A DNA stretch of 34,280 nt from Isotricha intestinalis (Eukaryota > Ciliophora > Litostomatea > Vestibuliferida > Isotrichidae), in NCBI GenBank assembly GCA_023807065.1, contig JAJJLU010000032.1, positions 1 to 34,280 on the forward strand, written 5' to 3'. The translations under genes and the position numbers were made by a program. The notes under the pieces are model-generated. The model had not been told where the DNA came from and did no database searches. It saw only the letters and a program-made list of their open reading frames with translations. This document shows positions 21,056-30,520 of the stretch, piece after piece (the first letter of the stretch is position 1; every line of letters begins with the position of its first letter).

Positions 21056-22651
21056 TTAAATTATGTAATCTTTTTGTTTTTCATCTTTGTATTCATCATA
21101 ATCTTCATAGAGACCATAAGGATTATTTTCTTCCATAATAGTATCTTTATTACTTTGATCGAACATATCATTCAATAAAGATTTCTTTTTATCTATAAAG
21201 CTTTGAGTAATTTGTTTAGTAAGAACTTTTTTAAGATTATCTTTTTTCTTTCCTTTATTATAATCATCTTCATCCAAAATTTCAATGTTAAACATCTTTT
21301 CAAGGACATCTTCAATAGTAACAATTCCTAAAATTTTAACATAATTTCCTTTATTATCACCTTTTTCTAATTTACTTAAAATTGTATAATCTCTTAATGA
21401 ATTATTAGTATCTAAACCTAATCTTCTTTGTAATTTTTCAACATTAGAAGATTCAGTAATAAAAGCCATATGTGATCTTCCTTTTCTAAATTCAGTCAAT
21501 AAATCCATAGCTAGCATATTTTTACTAATAATCAAAGGACTTGAAAGTGTAATTTTTAAATCTTTAATTGTTTTCTGTCTAGAAATATCAATTCCAATTA
21601 ATTGTTTAATCCTTAAAATCCCAATTATATTATCACGATCATTTAAATATACTGGAATTCTACTAAAACCTTTTGTGAGTAAGTTTTGAATAAACTTTCT
21701 ATCAATAGTAGAATTATAATCAATCAAAGTAGTTTTTTCAATTGGAATCATTATATCAAAGGCTTTCTTAGAACTAATATCAAGAGCACCTACCATATAA
21801 TTGACTTGTTCTTTTGAAAGTCCTACTTTCTCACCTTCTTTTAATTCTTTTATTTCACTATCTTGATGATGTTCATCATCAACAACATCTAAATTTTTTA
21901 AAGCATCAACAGTATGTAACTCTATCAAACTTCTTAAATCACTATTACAAAATCTGCTTTTTCCATGAGTTCCTATAATCCAATCCATAAGAAGAGCAAT
22001 AGGATAAGATATTGGGTAAGTAATAACCATTAAAAAGTATGTGAATGGAGCTAAGAAGGAAGCAATTTTCATTTGACTAGGACCTGTACATGCAGCTTGA
22101 GGAATAATTTCACCTACAAATAAAAGAAGAGTAACTGAAAGAATTACAGCCATTAATTCACTTACAAGTTTATCAAGAACTATTGGCATATATTCTGCAG
22201 CAAAACTATTACATAATAATAATGTCACAAGTAACCAATGATGATTAGATACTATTGATAATATTTTTTTTGCATAATATTTTTCAATTTCTGTTCCATT
22301 AGAAATTTTTAATTCTAATATTAATGTATCTATTGAAAGGTATCCAACTGTTAATCCAGACATTGCCCCAGCGAAACATACTAATGCAATTGCAACGATT
22401 AGATAAAACCAAAATTCTGCTCCAGATAATCCTTCTTTTGATTCTTTAGATTCATATTTTGCTTCTTTTGCTTTTAATATCAAGGGATCGGTAGGTGATG
22501 AAGAGAGAATATAAAGGTTTCCTTTATATATTAAAGTTTGAGTTTCTGAATCATATTCTGCAATAACTTGTTCTGTTTTATAAGATAAAGTGATTGGAAA
22601 GAAAAGTATAATAAATATTAAATATATTTTTGATTTTTTGATTAATGACAT
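21056..22651 (-). CDS. CNNM/Mam3-type metal transporter (DUF21 plus CBS pair)
   Basis: A 531-residue membrane protein of the ancient conserved domain (CNNM/Mam3) family, linked to Mg2+ or other divalent cation transport or homeostasis. Residues 1-23 look like a signal peptide (basic start, then a hydrophobic core). A short extracellular segment precedes the DUF21 transmembrane domain at about 80-235. It carries family motifs: AGAMSGLTVGYLSID in the first helix, LLLCNSFAAEYMPI in the second and GEIIPQA in the third. A cytosolic CBS pair follows at about 300-460 (SRIPVYLNDRDNIIGILRIK, then GIVTIEDVLEKMF), which in relatives binds ATP-Mg. The tail is charged. It lacks the cyclic-nucleotide-binding-like domain of animal CNNMs, as in simpler eukaryotic and bacterial members. 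Location could be the plasma membrane or a vacuole. The family call is firm; the ion is inferred. Confidence 0.92.
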   Translation of the reverse strand: MSLIKKSKIYLIFIILFFPITLSYKTEQVIAEYDSETQTLIYKGNLYILSSSPTDPLILKAKEAKYESKESKEGLSGAEFWFYLIVAIALVCFAGAMSGLTVGYLSIDTLILELKISNGTEIEKYYAKKILSIVSNHHWLLVTLLLCNSFAAEYMPIVLDKLVSELMAVILSVTLLLFVGEIIPQAACTGPSQMKIASFLAPFTYFLMVITYPISYPIALLMDWIIGTHGKSRFCNSDLRSLIELHTVDALKNLDVVDDEHHQDSEIKELKEGEKVGLSKEQVNYMVGALDISSKKAFDIMIPIEKTTLIDYNSTIDRKFIQNLLTKGFSRIPVYLNDRDNIIGILRIKQLIGIDISRQKTIKDLKITLSSPLIISKNMLAMDLLTEFRKGRSHMAFITESSNVEKLQRRLGLDTNNSLRDYTILSKLEKGDNKGNYVKILGIVTIEDVLEKMFNIEILDEDDYNKGKKKDNLKKVLTKQITQSFIDKKKSLLNDMFDQSNKDTIMEENNPYGLYEDYDEYKDEKQKDYII

Positions 22652-23135
22652 TTATTTTTTAGGTATACAATTTATTTATGTTTTATATTTTTTCATTTTA
22701 ATAATTAATGAATATATATAAAATTTATATTCAATTGTTTAAATCCAATTAAATTGTAAAATATAATCAAAAATATTTATGAAAGTACATGTATTTTTAA
22801 TGATAAAATTGGTTCCCCTTTTAAATTTATTAAATCACTTATATAATTTAAACATTTAAATTATATTATTGAAACTCATTCTAGAATAAATACAATAATT
22901 TCATAGGAAATTAAAGAATTAAAAAAACCAAAAAATATTATTCTGAACAATATAAAAAAGATTATTGATTAAGTTCAGAGAAGAAAAAATTAGAGGATAT
23001 AAAATTATTTTTAATTTTTATTTTAGAATAAAATAAGCATTAATTTTGAAAAAGTAGTATATATGTGTGTTAAATTATATGCTAAATTTATAGGAATTTA
23101 GTTATAAAATAAAATTTATTCATATTAGAATGAAA
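22652..23135. promoter_or_regulatory. Spacer upstream of CNNM gene
   Basis: A 484-base A/T-rich gap between tandem minus-strand genes, holding the CNNM promoter and the 3' region of the next gene. I see no coding remnant, repeat or RNA in it. Confidence 0.45.
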
Positions 23136-23984
23136 TTAATTGATGATAATTTTATATATTGAATTTAAATCTTTATTTTTAGAATATATAAATTTTTTCA
23201 AAGGTTTTTCTTCAATTGAAATCGAAGGCATTATAGAAAAAGGAAGTTCTTTTAATTCATTTTTATAATTAGGTATCTTTATTGGTTTAATTGTAAGTAA
23301 TTTATTTTGCATTTTATTTGCTTTATTAAATTGACTTCTGTATTTTAATTCTGCTAATTTATTATTTATTTTTTTTGATATTTCTTTAAAACTTGGGTTT
23401 TTTTCGAAAACACAAATTGAATTGAATTCCTCATCTCTAAGAGAAGATTTATTATTACCTTTTTTAATACTTGATTTTAATTTATAAGATACAGGAGATA
23501 ATAATTTTATTTTTTCTTCAGAAAATAATAATTTAGGTTGAATATAATTTATATTGTTGTTATTTTTCAAATTTAATTCTTTATTAAAGTTATTCATTAA
23601 TATATGATTATTACTCTTATTTGTTTTATACTTTTGTAATTCTTCTTTTTTATGAGTAATAAAATCATTAAAATTATTATCATCTTTATAATAAATATCT
23701 TTATAATTTTTTTTATATTTTGTTTTTATAATATCTTTTATAGTAATTCCTATATTTTTAAAAGAACTTATTGAATTATTTTTTGATTGTTTTTTTTCAG
23801 AAAGAGATAAAGAATTGAGAGAATTATTTTTTTCAATTTTATCCCACTTTTCTTCTAATTCTTTAAGAAGACATTTACTGTTAATTAAACTATTATTTAT
23901 ATTTAAATTTTTTTCAGTTTCATCCTTTTCTTCCTTATTAATAACTTTTGATGAATTATCATCCTTATTTAATTTTTCTGACAT
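23136..23984 (-). CDS. Hypothetical basic, Asn/Lys-rich protein
   Basis: A 282-residue protein I do not recognise. It is rich in Lys, Asn, Ser and Glu, with no membrane segment, signal peptide or cysteine motif. Residues 1-60 are acidic and Ser/Asn-rich. A more ordered basic part runs from about 75 to 115 (ITIKDIIKTKYKKNYKDIYYK). The C-terminal third has moderately hydrophobic patches (LLSPVSYKLKSSIKK; KLLTIKPIKIPNYKNELKELPF). It reads as a real gene because the frame is long and clean, begins with an ATG at 23982-23984 and has balanced codon choice. A structural or nuclear role is possible but not shown. Confidence 0.6.
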   Translation of the reverse strand: MSEKLNKDDNSSKVINKEEKDETEKNLNINNSLINSKCLLKELEEKWDKIEKNNSLNSLSLSEKKQSKNNSISSFKNIGITIKDIIKTKYKKNYKDIYYKDDNNFNDFITHKKEELQKYKTNKSNNHILMNNFNKELNLKNNNNINYIQPKLLFSEEKIKLLSPVSYKLKSSIKKGNNKSSLRDEEFNSICVFEKNPSFKEISKKINNKLAELKYRSQFNKANKMQNKLLTIKPIKIPNYKNELKELPFSIMPSISIEEKPLKKFIYSKNKDLNSIYKIIIN

Positions 23985-24869
23985 TTATTTTTTTTAATTT
24001 TGTGATTATGGTGTTTAAAATTTTTAAAAAAAATTATTAAAAGTTTCAAAGAAATTTTTATTTTTCTTTGTTAAATATTACAAAAGAGATTTTCCATTTC
24101 AATGATAAAGAATTAAAATTTATATAATGATTTACTGACACTGAATATTCCTTATATTTCTATCTTGTGCTTTTTCAATGAAAAAAAAGTAAATGATTAA
24201 ACAATCCATTTCGAAAATTCTTCAAAAAATGATGATGTATGTGAACAAATAGATAATAAATAATTGTCCCAAAATATTTACAATTTTTATAACAATGGTT
24301 TAATTGGATAATTGTTATTTTTTATTTTTATTTCATATATATTTTAATTAAATGATATTTAGCAGAGAAGAGGAAGAACTAAAGAAAGAAAAGTAGAAAT
24401 TAAAAATTCTTCTTATGAAAACTAGAAATCGAATTAGGATAAAAAAACATAAATTCAGATAAAAAATAAAACAAAACACTTTTATATTGGAATTATAATT
24501 AAAAAATTAATTTATTACCATTTATATTATCTAGTTAAAGGTGAAAAATATTTTCATTTTGATTCATATTAAAAATCAAGAAATGAAAATTATAATAAAA
24601 TCTCTTCTTGATAATTTTCTTGTCTTTTTTTTTGTAATTTTATTTAATATTACATGGTTTTAGTTTTTGATGAATTTTTAACTAACAAAAAACAGAAAAA
24701 AAGTTGAAACTATAATTTATTCAAATATTATAATTAAAATTTAAAATATTGAAGATTTTTAATATTTATTAATTGAAATAAATTATTATATATTATTAAT
24801 AAAAAAACAACTTTTTTGACTATTTTATTTAACCCAAATAAAACAAAAAAATGTTTAAATATAAGAACT
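23985..24869. other. Longest intergenic stretch, possible faint coding relic
   Basis: An 885-base gap between tandem minus-strand genes. It holds the promoter of the gene at 23136-23984 and the 3' region of the next gene. On the plus strand, one frame from about 24180 to 24818 has no TGA but several TAA and TAG codons. It includes a short charged stretch beginning at an ATG at 24352 (MIFSREEEELKKEK then TAG). This may be chance in such A/T-rich DNA, or a worn gene. No RNA gene or repeat is seen. Confidence 0.4.
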
Positions 24870-27251
24870 TTAATTAACTTTATTATCAATTTCATTTTGA
24901 TATTTTTTTAAACTTTTTCTTATATCATCAGGTTTTTCTCTTGCAATTTTAATTAAAATTCTTATTAAATTATGTAAAATATAATCATCATCAATTCCTT
25001 TTTCATCATTTTCATTTTTAACAAAAGGTTTAATGAAAATTTCATTATCACTTTTTTCCTTATTTTCATTATTTTTATTATCAATGATTATAGTTTTTTT
25101 ATCATTTCTTCCTAATTTATGAATATCTTTAAAATAATCTTCATTTAAATATGTAGAATTTTCTCTATGTAATCTAAAAGAAAAATATTGTTCACCACTT
25201 TCTATGAAATCAATAATCTGATCTGCATAATTTTTTAAATTATTACTAAAAACAATTAATTCATAATAAGGCATTAAACCTTTTAAAAAATTTCTTAATC
25301 CACCTCTTAAAAAAATTGTATTTGTGTTTTTTAAAATGTAAACTAAAGTTTCTTCTAAATTGATAACTAAAGTAAAAGGCTTATTAGAAATAAAAGGAAT
25401 AATAGGAAGGCTAACTTTATTTGAAATTAAGTGTTTTTGATTGAAATCTCTTTTAAATCGTAATTTTCCAATAACTTTATTATAATTATTATTATTATTT
25501 ACACTTATAAAAATATTAGAGTTACTATTTGAATTATTATGAGAAAAATTATTGGAATTATTATTATGTGAAATATTATTATAATTTAATAATATTTTTC
25601 TATTAAAAGAATTATTCCTATAAGAAATTGCTTTAGAAGACGGAGTTATATTTCCATAAGAAGTAAAAACACTTCTTGTTGAAAAATTTTTTTCTTCTGA
25701 ATTTTGTTTTATTGGAGTATTAAAATAAGAATTATTACTTGTAATATTACTATAACTATTAATTACATTTAATTTATTTTCATTTATATTTGGAGAATTT
25801 ATATATTGTTCTCCATTACTATTATTAACTGGACTTGTAATTTCATTTATAATTATATTTATTTTTTTATCTGAATTATTTTCGATTGTATTATAAATAT
25901 TTCCATGACAAGAATATTGAACATTATTTTTATAATTATTATAATTTGTATATGAAATATTCTTTCGATAATGGTCTTGACTATAGAATCTCATATTATT
26001 TATTTTTCTATAAGGTATGAATTCTCCATTTGAAGTATAAATTGGAGAAATATTATTAATTTTTTGATTACTATTATTATGAGAATCATTATTATAATCT
26101 ATATTATTAATATAATTATTTGAATTTAATGTTAAAATATTTGAAGATTCAGATTTTTGAAAAGAAGGAGATGAATTTGCAGTTAAATGACCATAATTTT
26201 CATTTATCTTTTTTATAATATTATTCTTATAATTTGGTTTTGGATAATCCATGGAATAACCTCTTATTTCTTTTTGAGTGTTTCTATCATTTTTAGAAGA
26301 AAATGCTCTATAAGATTGGAAAATAGGATTATTAACCATTTTATTTGCATTTGTTTCTATTCGAACGTTTTTCATAAATTTTTTTTTATTTCTTTTATCA
26401 ATTTTAGGATTTAACATATTTTCATTAAAGAAATCATTAATATCTGATAAATTAATTCTAGTTAAATTTTTAATTAAAGAATAAAAATCTTTAGTTAAAG
26501 AAGGATCAATTTCATCATATTTTAAAACTATAATATTAACTGAATTTATTATGTTTTTAAATAAACTTGTAATTGAATTTGATTTCTCTTTTAAATCTAT
26601 TTCATTTTTATTTCTGCTTTTTTCAAATATAATTTCACTTAATAATTTAAAGTTATCTAAAATTTTTTTTGTGTCATATTTAAATAAATTTGATTTTTCT
26701 TCATAATTTATTCCCCATAATAAAATAATAGAAACTAATATTACATTCATTGAATTTTTAATTAAAGGAAAAAATTCTTTGGCTTCTGTTTTTTCTAAAA
26801 TATATTCAGAATTATTATAAAATAATTCAATCCATTCTTCACATTCTTTTGTACAATTTTTATTATTTAAGAATAAATCGTTTATTTTTACAAATAAATC
26901 ATTAAGATTTAAAATTAAATTTTCAATTTTATTTTTAGTTATTGATTTTATTCTTTTTTGATTTAAAACTATTTGTCTTGTTTTTTTTGATAAATTATAA
27001 GAAGGAGTTAAATTTAAATTTATTTTTGGATTTATTATAACAGGTTTATCTTTATTTTCATTGTTTGAATTATTATTTTTTGTAATATACGTTTTTATAA
27101 TTCCATCTTTTTTTATTTTTAAAGGAAGTTTATTAAGTGAACTTAATATTTCTTTTTTATATAAACAATTACCTTTTGAATTTACAGTTGTTGATTTTAT
27201 TCTTGAACTTTGAGAACTGTTGTTATTTTTTTTTCTTTCAGAAAAAGACAT
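24870..27251 (-). CDS. FCP1/NIF (SCP-like) domain protein, predicted pseudophosphatase
   Basis: A 793-residue protein. Residues 1 to about 610 are Asn/Ser-rich; a more helical, ordered region lies at about 95-280, then mostly low-complexity sequence. The last ~175 residues form an FCP1/NIF domain, the HAD-type fold of CTD and SCP phosphatases. Family phrases are clear: the start of strand one at about 626-637, ELIVFSNNLKNYADQIIDFI, FRLHRENSTYLNEDYFKD and LGRNDKKTIIIDN. The catalytic DLDET motif, whose first Asp is the phosphoryl-accepting nucleophile and second the acid/base, reads N631-L-E633-E-T. Both aspartates are replaced, so phosphatase activity is unlikely and a binding or scaffold role, as for Tim50-like members, is more probable. 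The start ATG at 27249-27251 begins MSFSERKK. Domain assignment is firm; the inactive state is inferred from the motif. Confidence 0.85.
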   Translation of the reverse strand: MSFSERKKNNNSSQSSRIKSTTVNSKGNCLYKKEILSSLNKLPLKIKKDGIIKTYITKNNNSNNENKDKPVIINPKINLNLTPSYNLSKKTRQIVLNQKRIKSITKNKIENLILNLNDLFVKINDLFLNNKNCTKECEEWIELFYNNSEYILEKTEAKEFFPLIKNSMNVILVSIILLWGINYEEKSNLFKYDTKKILDNFKLLSEIIFEKSRNKNEIDLKEKSNSITSLFKNIINSVNIIVLKYDEIDPSLTKDFYSLIKNLTRINLSDINDFFNENMLNPKIDKRNKKKFMKNVRIETNANKMVNNPIFQSYRAFSSKNDRNTQKEIRGYSMDYPKPNYKNNIIKKINENYGHLTANSSPSFQKSESSNILTLNSNNYINNIDYNNDSHNNSNQKINNISPIYTSNGEFIPYRKINNMRFYSQDHYRKNISYTNYNNYKNNVQYSCHGNIYNTIENNSDKKINIIINEITSPVNNSNGEQYINSPNINENKLNVINSYSNITSNNSYFNTPIKQNSEEKNFSTRSVFTSYGNITPSSKAISYRNNSFNRKILLNYNNISHNNNSNNFSHNNSNSNSNIFISVNNNNNYNKVIGKLRFKRDFNQKHLISNKVSLPIIPFISNKPFTLVINLEETLVYILKNTNTIFLRGGLRNFLKGLMPYYELIVFSNNLKNYADQIIDFIESGEQYFSFRLHRENSTYLNEDYFKDIHKLGRNDKKTIIIDNKNNENKEKSDNEIFIKPFVKNENDEKGIDDDYILHNLIRILIKIAREKPDDIRKSLKKYQNEIDNKVN

Positions 27252-27546
27252 TTTTTATATTTTTTAAATTAATCATTTTTTTCAAAAAAGAAGAAAAAAT
27301 ATAAAAATTAAATTTTTTTGTTTAAATAAACAATTTCTAAAGAACAGATTTTTCATTATCATTTGATTATCATCATTTTCATTATTAATTTCCTTACTTT
27401 TTCTTTCCTCATTTTTATTATCTTTATCACCTTTAAAAACAAAAACAATCTATTTTTCAAGAGAACATATGAACCTAAGAAAATCTCAGGATTCCATTTA
27501 TTAACATTTAAATTTAAATATAAAGTAGGAATTTTTATGAGCGATT
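27252..27546. promoter_or_regulatory. Spacer upstream of NIF-domain gene
   Basis: About 295 bases holding the promoter of the NIF-domain gene. On the plus strand, a frame running from a TTG at 27363 to 27557 would encode a very hydrophobic start and a short tail. It lacks an ATG before 27537 and overlaps the relic gene on the other strand, so I do not call it. Confidence 0.4.
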
Positions 27547-28239
27547 TTAGAAATTAAAAATAATAATCATTTGTATTAATGAATATTCAAGAAGTGCCTT
27601 TTTCCTTTTTAGAAATGAAAAAAATTCAAATTTAGATTTATTGTTTAAAGAACTTAGCAAAGAATATAGAAATGATTTCAAAGAAATAAACTGAAATAAT
27701 TTTTTTATAAAAGTATCTCTTGAAAATTCTAAATTATTTTCTTTCAAAAAATTATTTAAAGAAACAAATTCTTCATCCTAAGGTTTAAAAAAAATATCAT
27801 TATTATATTTATTTACACAATCTTCACTTTGACAAAAAGCAAATTCCTATAAAGTTTTTTCTTCAAAATCTTGAAAAATTAATTTTCTTTGTCAAGATCA
27901 ATTAATAAAATAAACAATTTATTTTCTTTTAAAATCATTTTACTTGATTGATATTATTTAGAATACTAAAAGAAGATACTTTTCTCTTTTTAATATATTT
28001 TAAAATAAACTCAACATATTTTAGTTTAAATATTCAACTTCTCCTTCTCCTTTATTATAAATAATAAAAGTGTGGGAAAACCTTGAATATTATGACATTC
28101 TTAAAAATTAAAATTTTTTCTTCTTCTTTCACAGTATAATTTAAATCATTATTTTTAACGTTTTGGGAAAGTTACAAATATATTGGTTTAAATTCTTTAA
28201 ATGAGGACTCCCTAATATATAAAATAAAAAAATTTACAT
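27547..28239 (-). pseudogene. Decayed protein disulfide isomerase / thioredoxin-domain gene
   Basis: Reading the minus strand from about 28239 down to 27547 gives overlapping fragments of a thioredoxin-fold protein in changing frames. In order: ESSFKEFKPIYL (equivalent to the helix after the CxxC active site; both cysteines seem lost), a TAA, VKNNDLNYTVKEEE, then IQGFPTLLLF with the cis-Pro of thioredoxins, YNKGEGEVEYLN, VEFILKYIKKRKVSS, and MILKENKLFILLIDLD at the next domain. The last 116 codons run in one frame to TAA and contain two TAG codons. The frame changes five times, each time as if one base had been lost. The order and content fit a PDI-type protein of the endoplasmic reticulum. 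No signal peptide or ER-retention tail is visible. It could instead be a live gene with sequencing errors, but the stops in good frames argue for decay. Confidence 0.7.
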
Positions 28240-28410
28240 ATCATCTTTCTTGATTTGAGATTACACACAATTCAAATTATTTATGTGTTAAAATAACAAT
28301 TAGATTAAAATTAATTTTATTAATTATTTTTTGCTAAACAATTGAATAAATTTTTAATTATTTGTAATTATATTTAAATTTAAATTTTAAGTGATTTTTA
28401 CTTTTTAAAA

Positions 28411-30402
28411 ATGTTTACTTTGACTCAATTTCAAAATCCTTCAAATGTCAATAATAATATTCTTTCTTTTTTTAAAGAAATTAAAGAGATTAACAAAAAT
28501 ATTAATTACCCTTGTATCAATTCTACATCAAATACTATAAATCCTTTTTCTTTAAATAATAATTCCTCTAATCATTATTTTTCTTCAAACAATGATTCAT
28601 TGGATTGTAATAATAATAACAATATAGACAATAAAAATATATTATATAGAAATGAATATCAAAATAATGTTAATAATGAAAGTAATATTTTTATAAATTG
28701 TATTTCAAATATGAATATTTTTAGTAAAGAAAATAATATTTTGTTTCAAAATTCAAATTTAAATGATAAAATAATTAATAAAGGAATTAATAATAATTCT
28801 CAATTAAATCTTTTTTATTCAAGTAATAATATTCAAAATCCTTTTTTAGTTAAAACAATAAATAAAAACAATAATCAAAATGCAAATAATTATTTAGATA
28901 ATCAATTAAATATTCCTTTAACAAAAATCATTAATAACATAGAAGGAGTTTCTAATTTAGATAAAATTTCATTTAGTCAAAATACCAATGATATTAACAA
29001 TGGCCAAAATAATGTACGTTTAAATTGTAATTTTTCTTCTTCAAACAATATTATCAATCAAAATTCTAATATTGAAAATAATCAAAATAATAATCTTAAT
29101 AACTTATTAAATAATTTATCAAATAATAATTATAATATTAATTCAATAAATAATATTAGCAAAAAAAATAATAATTATAATCCTAATTTACTTCCAGATA
29201 ATCTTAATAATCAGAATAATAATCCAGAATTAATTAATATAAATCATAATTTAAATTCAAATATAAATGATTACTCAAAAAATAATGATTGTAGTTTGAA
29301 TGTTTATAATGTTTTAAATTCCCAAATTGAAAGCTCTCAAAATAATTATAATCAAGTAACTAATAATAAAATAAATCAAAATTTAAATATTGAAAAAAAA
29401 AATGAAAATCAATTTTCAAATTTAATTCATGAAAATTTTGACTCTCCCTCAAATGATTTTATTAAAAGTTATGTTAATTGTTTTGGTCATTATCCTAATA
29501 TGATAAATAATGAAATTGTATCATATTTTAACTCTAATAATTTACTAAAAAATAAAGGAAACTCAAAACAAAAATCAAAATCTCAAATACTCTTTACAAA
29601 AGAAAAAAAAGAAAAAAATTATGAAAATGAAAATATAAATTTATGTGATCAAAATTTAAAATCTAATCAAATAAAATCAAAAATTAATGATGACAATAAT
29701 ATACACTCTGATTTTTTCAAGTTTTCAAATTTTAAACAATTTCAAAATAATAAAAATAGAAATTTTAAAATTAAAAAATTAAAAGATGACTTTTCTGATT
29801 CAAGTTTCTCACCAAATAAAACATTACCAAATAATTATTGTGAAAAAAAAGGTTTATCTTTATTATATAATACATTGAATGTTTTTAAAGATGTAAAAAC
29901 AAAACAAAAAATAGATGATTTAAAAATCCTTAAATTAGAAATGTTAAAAAATCAAAATAATAAAGAAGAAAATTCTCCTGAAAAATTAAGAAAAGAATTT
30001 AATGAAAATAATTTTAATTCTCATATTCCAATTTGTACTAAATATAAATTAAATCCAAGAATTGAACAATTATGTGCTACTAGGCAAAAAGACTTAAAAT
30101 CAGTGAATAATTTTTCTATCTCTTCAAATAATATGACAATTACTTTTAAAAATCCTGTTAATTTATTGAATGTTAATTTAGATAAATTAATCATAAATTC
30201 AAATTTTTCACTTTCAATTGAAAAAAATGATAAAGAAATTCAAAAAATTTTTGGTCCTGTAATAATTGAAATTTTTATTGAAGAAAGTAATGATAATATT
30301 TTAAAATCTATATTATCAAATTTTAAATCTGATGAATTGAACTATAATTCAAAAGATAAAATTTTAAAATTTGAAACTGATTTAAAAAAAATATTAAGCT
30401 AA
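28411..30402 (+). CDS. Nup98-type nucleoporin, autoproteolytic domain without cleavage site
   Basis: A 663-residue protein. Residues 1 to about 450 are extremely Asn-rich and disordered, with NIF motifs near 93-107 (SNIFIN, MNIFSK) and almost no FG dipeptides. The C-terminal ~120 residues match the Nup98 autoproteolytic domain (Nucleoporin2): LNPRIEQLCATRQKDLKSV, NFSISSNNMTITF, NPVNLLNVNLDKLIIN, then FGPVIIEIFIEES and a final strand region KILKFETDLKKILS. In Nup98-Nup96 precursors the domain ends in HF-Ser, the self-cleavage site. Here the protein ends with ILS at the stop, so the catalytic His-Phe is missing and no Nup96 follows. Tetrahymena has micronucleus-specific Nup98 forms with NIFN rather than GLFG repeats, so this could be that type and act at micronuclear pores. 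The domain call is fairly strong; the nucleus type is an inference. Confidence 0.7.
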   Translation: MFTLTQFQNPSNVNNNILSFFKEIKEINKNINYPCINSTSNTINPFSLNNNSSNHYFSSNNDSLDCNNNNNIDNKNILYRNEYQNNVNNESNIFINCISNMNIFSKENNILFQNSNLNDKIINKGINNNSQLNLFYSSNNIQNPFLVKTINKNNNQNANNYLDNQLNIPLTKIINNIEGVSNLDKISFSQNTNDINNGQNNVRLNCNFSSSNNIINQNSNIENNQNNNLNNLLNNLSNNNYNINSINNISKKNNNYNPNLLPDNLNNQNNNPELININHNLNSNINDYSKNNDCSLNVYNVLNSQIESSQNNYNQVTNNKINQNLNIEKKNENQFSNLIHENFDSPSNDFIKSYVNCFGHYPNMINNEIVSYFNSNNLLKNKGNSKQKSKSQILFTKEKKEKNYENENINLCDQNLKSNQIKSKINDDNNIHSDFFKFSNFKQFQNNKNRNFKIKKLKDDFSDSSFSPNKTLPNNYCEKKGLSLLYNTLNVFKDVKTKQKIDDLKILKLEMLKNQNNKEENSPEKLRKEFNENNFNSHIPICTKYKLNPRIEQLCATRQKDLKSVNNFSISSNNMTITFKNPVNLLNVNLDKLIINSNFSLSIEKNDKEIQKIFGPVIIEIFIEESNDNILKSILSNFKSDELNYNSKDKILKFETDLKKILS

Positions 30403-30520
30403 TATCATGTATAAATTTAATTATTTTATTTATATTAATAATTAAATTTTAATAAACTTATAATTAATCATTTTATTAAAAATTTATATAAATAAAAAAA
30501 ATTTATCTTTTTTTTTCTTT
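30403..30520. other. Short convergent spacer
   Basis: Only 118 bases separate two converging stop codons (Nup98-like and LRR genes). It is almost entirely A/T. Both transcripts must end here or overlap each other. Confidence 0.6.

Noticed and set aside
27363..27557. A plus-strand frame with a very hydrophobic start.
   Set aside because: It begins with TTG, overlaps the relic gene and the NIF-gene promoter, and the hydrophobic bias is what T-rich DNA gives by chance.
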